The translations under genes were made by a program, and so were the position numbers. Source: a virus. From it: a stretch of 51,433 nucleotides of DNA. Location: IMG/VR virus record IMGVR_UViG_3300031521_000097, positions 1 to 51,433 of that record, one strand, 5' to 3'. Below the pieces are notes generated by a model. The model saw nothing but the letters and a program-made list of their open reading frames with translations, was not told where the DNA came from and did no database searches. Position 1 is the stretch's first letter. Every line of letters starts with the position of its first letter. Shown piece after piece: positions 44,986-51,433 of the stretch.

Positions 44986-45803
44986 TATATTGCCCTCCCT
45001 AAAGTTGTTTGAAATGCCGTGATAGCCGTATAAAGATTCAAAGCGTCCGCGTCTGTTAGTCCATCGCCTATAAATGCAAATGCACATTCTTTTGTGCTGT
45101 AATATTTTAAAGACGAATTGTATGTTCCGAGATACACCGTTTTATTTAGTGGTACTTGGCTCGCAATGGATATAGTATCTTTAAGAATTCCTTTGTGGTG
45201 ATACTTTTCGATTGTATTATTGACCCTAGTTGTTATTAATAAACCAGTTGTTGGACTAAATAACGAACCTCTGATTGCCTCTATGCTATTAATAGCCTTA
45301 TAGGCAGATCCAGAATACGAATAAATAAGATACGCCCCAATCGACCCCTCTGGCACTGTAGATGCTACCCCTATTTCGGTCTGAGGTGCTGATATATCAG
45401 TTCTCGAATAATATCCAAGAGATGCACTGTCTTGATGCCCGTCTACAAGAGTATTAAAAAACGTATTGGCATAGGCACTGGTTCCATTAGGGGCTGCCCC
45501 TGTTGCCGAGTGGGTCCATCCTGTTGAAAAATTAAGTCTAAATGCTATATTTAAATCGCGGCTGTCTTTTAAATTGAATTTATGCGATTGTGAAGTGCCG
45601 CCCACCATTGGGTATATAGCTTTTAACTTAGTCCATGCACCGGTTGACTTTAGATCTTTAACAAGTTTTAATGTCGCAGCCTTTTGAGTTGCATCCGTTA
45701 TCCCGGTTGCCGCAATAAATTGAGTATACTCAATAGGGTTCAACATTGCCCCTATGCGCTGCGCTCGATCTGGTATTCCCAGACTTAATGATCTTGTTGT
45801 CAT
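44985..45803 (-). CDS. Putative structural or adhesin protein, 272 aa
   Basis: LKLVKDLKSTGAWTKLKAIY, RLNFSTGWTHSATGAAPNGT and FAFIGDGLTDADALNLYTAI. These resemble lectin-like (concanavalin-type) proteins of Bacteroidota phages; a tail or head surface adhesin is plausible. It is followed by a small gene and a strong terminator. It is A+T-rich compared with its neighbours, and so may be a recent acquisition. Confidence 0.72.
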   Translation of the reverse strand: MTTRSLSLGIPDRAQRIGAMLNPIEYTQFIAATGITDATQKAATLKLVKDLKSTGAWTKLKAIYPMVGGTSQSHKFNLKDSRDLNIAFRLNFSTGWTHSATGAAPNGTSAYANTFFNTLVDGHQDSASLGYYSRTDISAPQTEIGVASTVPEGSIGAYLIYSYSGSAYKAINSIEAIRGSLFSPTTGLLITTRVNNTIEKYHHKGILKDTISIASQVPLNKTVYLGTYNSSLKYYSTKECAFAFIGDGLTDADALNLYTAITAFQTTLGRAI

Positions 45804-45813
45804 TGCGCTTATT

Positions 45814-46290
45814 TTAGTAATAAATTACTATTCCCATCGCTGCTGTTGTTCCATTCAGGTAGATTCTCTTAACCCGGACCAATGAGCAGGTGTCTTTTGT
45901 GATGGTTCTGGTTCGAATGTTGCCTCGGACCGTCATGTATTTGACCGTCCCGTCGATCAGCGTTGGTTGAAAGTAACCCGGGTGTGCCAGGTCGACCGTG
46001 TCTGATAAAACGGCATCTTCTTCGCCGTTGCATACTCCGTCGTCTTGGAGGTCAAAGAATCCCTCGGCTGCCGCCTTGAGTGCTGCGTAATTGGCGTAGG
46101 GTGTTCCTGCTGCGTCGACAAACGAGGCGATCGGTGCTTCTGGCATCTTGATCCTGTCGTCGTTTGCGTAGCGAATTGAAACGGCAGAAAGGTCGGCGTT
46201 TGGCTCGATCCTGTACAATCCCGACGGGCATTCGCTTTGTGGTGTGTTTCCGAATACAAAACCATTGCCGTCTTTGAATAAGTAATTCAT
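45814..46290 (-). CDS. Hypothetical structural protein, 158 aa
   Basis: FGNTPQSECPSGLYRIEPNA, then FDLQDDGVCNGEEDAVLSDT, GYFQPTLIDGTVKYMTVRGN and KDTCSLVRVKRIYLN. Beta-rich and Cys-containing. It sits between portal and the adhesin-like gene; probably a head or tail surface protein. No family is recognised. Confidence 0.7.
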   Translation of the reverse strand: MNYLFKDGNGFVFGNTPQSECPSGLYRIEPNADLSAVSIRYANDDRIKMPEAPIASFVDAAGTPYANYAALKAAAEGFFDLQDDGVCNGEEDAVLSDTVDLAHPGYFQPTLIDGTVKYMTVRGNIRTRTITKDTCSLVRVKRIYLNGTTAAMGIVIYY

Positions 46291-46368
46291 GGTGTTAAAG
46301 TTTAAATTATGAATATTTATTTTACTGAATTATTGTAATAATTTATCTGGTTTTTTGTGTTCAATAGA

Positions 46369-47742
46369 CTACATTGTTGGTGCTGCGATGTCTGCCATTG
46401 CTTCGTCCTGCAGCGCTTTCATTTCCTCGTCTACGTCCTCGGCCCATCCCAGATATTTAACCGCTTGTCTTTGGCTCATGATGGCCTTTCCGCCGGTTGC
46501 GGTCGTAAGGTTGGCGATGGTGTCTTTGTCGTCGTTGACGCTGTACGGTGTGATTAGGATCTCAACTCCGAGGCTGTCGATATCGGCGGCGCTCTTTGGC
46601 ATGATGATCTTCATGAATTCCCGGATGACGTTCACTTCGCGATCAAAGGCTTCCATCCATCTTCCGGATTCGTCGGTCACTTTGAGCTGGCAATCTATAA
46701 ACATCATTTTCCTTGCTTCGCCTGACATGGGTGTGCTCTTCATGTTTTCGTAGCTCATGTCCGGGAGCTGGAGCGAGCTGAAGTATTCCTGTTTCAATGT
46801 CTGAATGTGGAATTTCAAACTTTCGATTGCTTGAGCCCATGTAATATATCGGACGTCTGATCCTGTAGGATATTGAAAAACCGAGCGGTCGTCGTCGCTC
46901 TTTTCGCCTCCAAACCCGAGCTTTTGATCTGAGAAAACTCCGACGAGCGGTTTGCTGTTTTTGCGCAGGTAGTTGCCGTTTCGGCTGAGTGTCCATTCCA
47001 TCTCGTAGACGTTGTTGTTGTTGTCCTCCCAGATTGGCGTTGGTCTGGTCAGGTAAATGGCAGGAATCTTACCGAGTGCGATTGGCTCCCTGGCTGTCTC
47101 CACCCATGCGTTGGCTTCCCTGGTCCATTGTATGTGGGTGTCCTGGGTGTAAGTGTCAAAATATTCAGTTGTGATGTTTCCGTTGGTTCGGCTGTAGCCA
47201 AAACTTAAAGCTGTGAGGTCGTCGTATTCATCAAAAAGGGGCCACAGGGTGTCGCCGTTCATCGGGCTGTAATTCTTGCACCGCAGCTTGATCGGGCTTT
47301 TTACTCCGTAGTAATTGTTTGGTTTTTCGACGGCGTACCAAAGTGTTACAACTTCGCATCCTGCAAAGAGCATGTTTCCTCGCTCGATGTTTAAGGCGTC
47401 GATCCGGTTTTTGGTGAATATCTTTTCCATGACTTTGGCGACCTCTTTTTCGCCATCTGTCTCGGCGGTGTAGGTCCTCTTAACGGGAATCCCGAAGGCG
47501 AGCTCTGTCATTCGCTTTACTGCCAGCCGTTGCAGGTCCATTGTGATCCTGGTCACTTTTTCGATCTTGCCTTTTATGGTTTTATCCGTGTAGCTGGGAT
47601 CGGTCATGACCGGGTGTTTCTTTGGATTATATTCTTTTTCGAGGTCACTCCATCCCGGGACCGTGATTGATTTTAACTTCAGGTCCTCGATTATCTGGTC
47701 CGGTGTCCTGGTGTTGTCGATTATTTCTGCAATGGTTTTCAT
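46369..47742 (-). CDS. Portal protein (SPP1-like)
   Basis: 457 residues: IEKVTRITMDLQRLAVKRMT, NIERGNMLFAGCEVVTLWYA, IPAIYLTRPTPIWEDNNNNV, and ESLKFHIQTLKQEYFSSLQL. This is the SPP1 gp6-type portal layout. It forms the ring through which DNA enters the capsid, just downstream of terminase. Confidence 0.92.
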   Translation of the reverse strand: MKTIAEIIDNTRTPDQIIEDLKLKSITVPGWSDLEKEYNPKKHPVMTDPSYTDKTIKGKIEKVTRITMDLQRLAVKRMTELAFGIPVKRTYTAETDGEKEVAKVMEKIFTKNRIDALNIERGNMLFAGCEVVTLWYAVEKPNNYYGVKSPIKLRCKNYSPMNGDTLWPLFDEYDDLTALSFGYSRTNGNITTEYFDTYTQDTHIQWTREANAWVETAREPIALGKIPAIYLTRPTPIWEDNNNNVYEMEWTLSRNGNYLRKNSKPLVGVFSDQKLGFGGEKSDDDRSVFQYPTGSDVRYITWAQAIESLKFHIQTLKQEYFSSLQLPDMSYENMKSTPMSGEARKMMFIDCQLKVTDESGRWMEAFDREVNVIREFMKIIMPKSAADIDSLGVEILITPYSVNDDKDTIANLTTATGGKAIMSQRQAVKYLGWAEDVDEEMKALQDEAMADIAAPTM

Positions 47743-47748
47743 ATTGAT

Positions 47749-49248
47749 TTAGTATAAAGCGTTTTCCAATTCGCGTGTGTCTGCCATTTGTCCCTGTCCG
47801 TATTTCTCAACGATGCCCGTCAGGGTGTCTGGGGCGTCGTCGTGTGCGTTGTTTCCCTCTTTGCGGTAAGTTAGGACGTCCTTTGCAAATAAGGGCCATT
47901 TCTGCTTCCAGCCGCTCGGGAAGATGATCGTGTTTTGAACTTCTGCCGACTTGCTGAATATCCGGACGGCCTTGTTGTCCGATTGTGTGAATGTCGATAT
48001 TGCGGTGGTCCTGTTTCCCATTAACCGGAGCTGGCTCTCTACGGCCCTGGAGAAACCCCGGCCTCCGTTGTTGCTCTCAATATTGGAAAGCTGGACGCTA
48101 TTGCGGTGGAGCATTTCGGCGGTTGCTGGCTCTGTATATTCCATCGGCTTTTTGGTGTACAGAACATCGGTAACGTAACAGGCCAGCTCGGTTTCGGTGT
48201 AGCAAATTGAGCACAAATTATCCGATCCGGTGTCGGCGGTGTCGGTGTAATTCTTGCGCTCCATCCTGCGAGCTACCGGGATTATGTCGTATTCTTTGAA
48301 TCCAAGCGTGTACATAAGTCCCTCGATTGGTGTCGGGTTCTGCATGTACTGTGTGTCAAACACAAAGCTGTTGGCTGCTCTGATTTTGTATAATTCGGCG
48401 AGCGTGTGCTTATGTGGCCAGAGTGGTGCTTCGTTGCCTTCTTCGTCCCGGGTGATGCATGGGATTGATAAAACTCGCCATTCGTCAGGCTCGATCTCCT
48501 GCAGGTAGCCACACAAATCGTGCTCATGTACTCGCTGCATGATGATTATAATCGGCGTGTTTCGGCTGTTTACCCTGTTGCGGATGGTGTTTTCAAATCG
48601 CTGGTTTACCCTTTCGCGGACCGTCTCGCTGAGTGCGTCCTCTGGTTTGATGGGATCGTCGATAACCAAAGCGCCCCAAAATATGCTATCTTTTTGAGTG
48701 GCATTTAGCTTGGTGATCTCTTCGTTGATCTTCTTTTGAAAGGCTGCCTCTTTGGCTTCCTCATCCATGACGCCCGCCCCGAATCCTGTTACTTGGCCCT
48801 GGGTGGTGGCTGCATAAAGTCCGCCTCCTGCGATCGTTTCCCATTCGGTCCCGCTGATTCGTTTTGATGCCAGCGACGAATCTGGGAATAATTCGCGGTA
48901 TATTGGTTCGAGCATGATCTCTTGGATGGCCCGGCTGTTATCGGTGACCAGGCTGTCGGAAAAGGAAAGATGAATAAACCGGCTCCTGGCATTGAGCGCA
49001 AAACCCCAGCTTATAAATGATTTAACGGCGAGCTCGGTCTTTGAATACCTGGGAGCGATGTTAATTATCAATTTTGGACATTTCCCGTCCACAACATCCT
49101 GGAGTGCGTCAAATATCTGTTGATGATGGCTGTTGGTGATGAATGGTTTTTTGTATTGCGCTGCAAACATGACCTTTGTGTAATCTTCGAGTGAAGTACG
49201 CAAAGCCAGGGATGCCTCCTGCATTGGGTGTTTGATTATGCGCCGCAT
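47749..49248 (-). CDS. terL: Terminase large subunit
   Basis: 499 residues. Walker A IAPRYSKTE is at residues 64-72, with Arg/Ser in the place of the usual Gly; Walker B ALVIDD is near residue 194. Nuclease-domain acidic motifs are YTDTADTGS (about 338) and NNGGRGF and NAHDDAPDTL (about 470). It cuts and pumps DNA into the head. Downstream of the small subunit with a 13-base overlap. Confidence 0.95.
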   Translation of the reverse strand: MRRIIKHPMQEASLALRTSLEDYTKVMFAAQYKKPFITNSHHQQIFDALQDVVDGKCPKLIINIAPRYSKTELAVKSFISWGFALNARSRFIHLSFSDSLVTDNSRAIQEIMLEPIYRELFPDSSLASKRISGTEWETIAGGGLYAATTQGQVTGFGAGVMDEEAKEAAFQKKINEEITKLNATQKDSIFWGALVIDDPIKPEDALSETVRERVNQRFENTIRNRVNSRNTPIIIIMQRVHEHDLCGYLQEIEPDEWRVLSIPCITRDEEGNEAPLWPHKHTLAELYKIRAANSFVFDTQYMQNPTPIEGLMYTLGFKEYDIIPVARRMERKNYTDTADTGSDNLCSICYTETELACYVTDVLYTKKPMEYTEPATAEMLHRNSVQLSNIESNNGGRGFSRAVESQLRLMGNRTTAISTFTQSDNKAVRIFSKSAEVQNTIIFPSGWKQKWPLFAKDVLTYRKEGNNAHDDAPDTLTGIVEKYGQGQMADTRELENALY

Positions 49249-49670
49249 TTGAGCTTGTTTAAGAGCGCTTCATAACCTTTTCGGCTCATTGGTGCTGTTG
49301 GTATCAATGGTGAGCCCTGGGCCCCTGTCAGCTCCAATGGCTGCATTGACTTGCCGTATAGTCTGTCGGCTATTTTGTCGACGGTGTCGGTTTTTTTGTT
49401 TGCGATATCATCGACGATGGCGAGTATCTGGCAAACGATTGAAACCGGCAGGTCCTGGTTGCGGGCCATCAATTCAAGTTGTGCCTTGTTGCATCCCAAA
49501 AGGTGAACATGGAGCTTTGTTGCGTCCTCCCGGCTGATTTGGCGTGATTCATCCTCGAGGTTGAATGCTTTTATGAACTCATTCATCCGGGACGGTTTGC
49601 GTCCTGGGTTCTTTGGTTGTCTGGTGGCAGAGAATCGCTTCCCGTTTTTATTTCCCTTTGGTGCTGGCAT
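49236..49670 (-). CDS. terS: Terminase small subunit
   Basis: 144 residues. A basic N-terminus (GNKNGKRFSATRQPKNPGRK), a helical core (VHLLGCNKAQLELMARNQDL, IVCQILAIVDDIANKK) and a C-terminus LNKLKCGA. It recognises phage DNA for packaging. Position right before terL supports the call. Confidence 0.85.
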   Translation of the reverse strand: MPAPKGNKNGKRFSATRQPKNPGRKPSRMNEFIKAFNLEDESRQISREDATKLHVHLLGCNKAQLELMARNQDLPVSIVCQILAIVDDIANKKTDTVDKIADRLYGKSMQPLELTGAQGSPLIPTAPMSRKGYEALLNKLKCGA

Positions 49671-49688
49671 TGTCGATTGTTGTCGTTA

Positions 49689-50561
49689 TTAAATTATTTT
49701 TTCGCCGTTGATTTCCAGTTGATTTATCGTGTAGCATTTACGGCATCTTTTGCTTTGTCTTTGGATATCCTTTCCGCAATCAGAACATTTATTTTTGCCT
49801 CTTTTTGTAAAATCTACACCATGTATTTTCCCGTGACAGTCAACACAAAGAGTGATTCCGTTGCTTATTATAAATCTTTGGCTTTCATCTTGAGCCCATT
49901 CTATTTTGTGGTGTGCGTGGATCATTCCTTTTGCTCCGCATTGTTGGCAAGTGTGGTTGTCCCTTTTATAAACCGCGAGTCTCCATATTTTTAATTGTGG
50001 GGATAATCTTGCTCTGTCTCTTAAAAGTGATTTTCCATCTTTCCATTGGGCTGCCTTTTCTCCAATCATCGCCTTAAATGCGCACTCTCTACTACAGAAT
50101 CGTTTACCTCCATAGCTTATTATTTCTTTTCCGCAATGTTCACAAATCTTTAAAACCCGGCGTTTATTCCAGCATTCTTTTGAGCAGTAGATTTGTGCTC
50201 TTTCGGTTTCCCCTCCGCATTTGCCGTTATGATCATTTAATGCTCTAAATTCCTTACCACAAACTTTGCACTCTGCCGTCCTTGCCCTTTGAGTGTTTGG
50301 ATACTTTTTGCCTTTTTTCTGTGACGGGTTTATTTTTTGTTGTTCCGCTTTGCATTTTACCGAGCAATTTTTTCTGTTGCTGTGTCCGTCATTTGAATAA
50401 AACGAAATCCCGCAATTTTCGCAAATCATTGGTTTCTTCGCACGATAAACAGCATTACATTCCCTTGAGCAAAATTTGGGCTTATTATTCTCACAAGCGT
50501 TCTTTCTTGTGAATTCTTTTCCGCAGTTTTGGCAAATAAATATTTTATCTTTCCAGAGCAT
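49689..50561 (-). CDS. HNH endonuclease with multiple zinc fingers, 290 aa
   Basis: Six or more CxxC modules: CQNCGKEFTRKNAC, FCSRECNAVY, CENCGISF, CKVCGKEF, YCSKECWNKR, CEHCGKEI, then the HNH domain at about 200-260 (CQQCGAKGMIHAHHKIEWAQ, NGITLCVDCHGKIHG) and a final zinc site (CSDCGKDIQRQSKRCRKC). It is a homing endonuclease; zinc modules recognise the target. It lies between the ParB-methylase and terminase genes, and its start overlaps the methylase stop by 17 bases. A+T-rich compared with neighbours. Confidence 0.88.
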   Translation of the reverse strand: MLWKDKIFICQNCGKEFTRKNACENNKPKFCSRECNAVYRAKKPMICENCGISFYSNDGHSNRKNCSVKCKAEQQKINPSQKKGKKYPNTQRARTAECKVCGKEFRALNDHNGKCGGETERAQIYCSKECWNKRRVLKICEHCGKEIISYGGKRFCSRECAFKAMIGEKAAQWKDGKSLLRDRARLSPQLKIWRLAVYKRDNHTCQQCGAKGMIHAHHKIEWAQDESQRFIISNGITLCVDCHGKIHGVDFTKRGKNKCSDCGKDIQRQSKRCRKCYTINQLEINGEKII

Positions 50562-51433
50562 CTTCTAATTCTTGGTTTATGTCAAAGGTGCGATTAATAC
50601 AGGTGATTACCAAGTCATTATCAAGTTGTTTCATCCTTTTAGCGATAATAAACGCGTACTTCGGGTCCATTTCCATCATGTAGCAATTTCTGCCTAATTG
50701 ATGCGATGCTACGCCAGTACTCCCACTTCCCGCGAAGGTATCAAGAACCAATTGTCCCGGTTTGCTGCTGTTCTTAACGGCCCGGGCCAGTAGGCGGATC
50801 GGTTTCATTGTCGGATGCTCGGCGTTTCGGGTTGGCTTGTTTTCGTGGATGACCGACGTGCTGGTTTTGTCTGCAAATATTTCTTCCAACAAAGCGATCA
50901 TCTCTGCTTTGGTCAGTTTCTTTATTTCGATTTTGTCCTCGATCACTGTGGTGTTGGTTCTGGCGTCTGTAAAGAAGTGCCCGGCTCCATCCTTCCACCC
51001 ATAGAGGCATGGCTCATGTTTCCATTGGTAATCCTGGCGTCCCATGACCATGCTGTTTTTTACCCAGATTAAGCATTGGCGGATCTTCCAGCCGGTGTCC
51101 TTGCATGCTGATCTGAAGTTAAACCCTTCGCTGTCGGCATGCCAAATGTAAAAGGCAGCGCCTCTCTTCATGCTGTTGTTCAATTGCAGGAAGGCGTCGA
51201 TTAAGAATTGTCTGAAGTTGCCGTCACTCATGCTATCGTTCATGATCGTGAGCTTCTCTTGGGTTCCTCCTTCGTACGCGACGTTGTATGGTGGATCGGT
51301 AATCACAAGGTCCGCGAGCCTGTCTCCCATCAAAAGGCGGACGTCGGCCTCTTTGGTGCTGTCTCCACAAACCAGCCGGTGATGAAGGATTCCCTTTCGG
51401 AAGTCGATAACGTCGCCGGTGACCAGGTTGGTC
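50545..51433 (-). CDS. ParB-like / DNA methyltransferase fusion, C-terminal part
   Basis: Open from the right end to the stop at 50545; the left part is at 1-594. Motif IV (DPPY) is at about residues 198-201 and motif I (DTFAGSGSTGVA) at about 385, so a beta-class amino-methyltransferase. IWVKNSMVMGRQDYQWKHEP lies between, with the target-recognition region (DKIEIKKLTKAEMIALLEEI). The right end differs from the left copy in four bases and changes Lys to Val in the linker but keeps the frame. Confidence 0.92.
   Translation of the reverse strand, partial: TNLVTGDVIDFRKGILHHRLVCGDSTKEADVRLLMGDRLADLVITDPPYNVAYEGGTQEKLTIMNDSMSDGNFRQFLIDAFLQLNNSMKRGAAFYIWHADSEGFNFRSACKDTGWKIRQCLIWVKNSMVMGRQDYQWKHEPCLYGWKDGAGHFFTDARTNTTVIEDKIEIKKLTKAEMIALLEEIFADKTSTSVIHENKPTRNAEHPTMKPIRLLARAVKNSSKPGQLVLDTFAGSGSTGVASHQLGRNCYMMEMDPKYAFIIAKRMKQLDNDLVITCINRTFDINQELEDALER
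51295..51433. repeat. Right copy of terminal redundancy (circular genome)
   Basis: 51295-51420 equals 1-126 exactly. 51421-51424 are gacc where the left copy has cttt; 51425-51433 match again. The join is in frame in the ParB-methylase gene. One copy should be removed when the genome is circularised. Confidence 0.95.

Noticed and set aside
1-51433. tRNA genes, CRISPR arrays, insertion sequences
   Set aside because: None found by eye; no cloverleaf-like sequence, regular spacer arrays or transposase genes.

Overview
The window is essentially one complete genome of a temperate, long-tailed (siphovirus-type) phage of a Bacteroidota host. Three things point to that host: promoters of the TTG/TTTG-(19-20)-TAnnTTTG type with no good Shine-Dalgarno sequences, FISUMP and DUF1566 domains in the tail proteins, and DUF3853 and arm-binding tyrosine-integrase families typical of Bacteroidota mobile elements. 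Bases 1-126 recur exactly at 51295-51420, so the molecule closes into a circle of about 51,294 bp. The ParB-methyltransferase gene is cut by the window ends. No tRNA, CRISPR array or insertion sequence was seen.

Layout. (1) 18.9-19.3 kb: leftward early promoter facing a rightward lysogeny module (19.3-22.0 kb) with a CI-like repressor, a second related HTH protein, a small lipoprotein and a tyrosine integrase, followed by a probable attP (22.0-22.4 kb) carrying three pairs of GGGACC arm sites. (2) 19.1 kb down to 1.1 kb, minus strand: early region of many small genes, with a recombination block (SbcC/Rad50-like ATPase, RecT, MBL-fold nuclease, DnaQ-like exonuclease), a replication block (initiator with an internal origin candidate, DnaC-like loader), SSB, MazG, VRR-NUC and HNH nucleases and a DNA methyltransferase. 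(3) 1.05 kb leftward through the junction to 42.3 kb, minus strand: AP2 protein, ParB-methyltransferase fusion, HNH nuclease, small and large terminase, portal, two putative structural or adhesin proteins and a MuF-type head protein ending in an ADP-ribosyltransferase-like domain. (4) 39.9 to 22.4 kb, minus strand: scaffold, head fiber, major capsid, connectors, tail tube, tail chaperones with a -1 frameshift, tape measure, distal tail, tail tip, FISUMP protein, then lysis genes (coiled-coil membrane protein, GH108 endolysin, holin, candidate unimolecular spanin). (5) 40.1-42.3 kb, plus strand: a separately promoted accessory cassette.

How it works together. The CI-like repressor probably controls the early promoter at 19.22-19.25 kb. 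A second circuit is suggested by a 19-bp palindrome (GTGWTT-N7-AAWCAC) found seven times, always just upstream of a minus-strand transcription unit, in two cases directly overlapping the -7 box. Replication begins with the initiator and helicase loader. RecT with the nucleases supplies recombination. The terminase packages circularly permuted DNA. The lysis genes have their own operator-promoter.

Most striking is the lysis locus. A 23-codon 5' fragment of an endolysin gene, then an HNH endonuclease gene, then an intact endolysin gene lie in a row. The intact gene's first 23 codons encode nearly the same peptide as the fragment but with almost entirely different synonymous codons, as if a homing element had brought in a recoded gene start.
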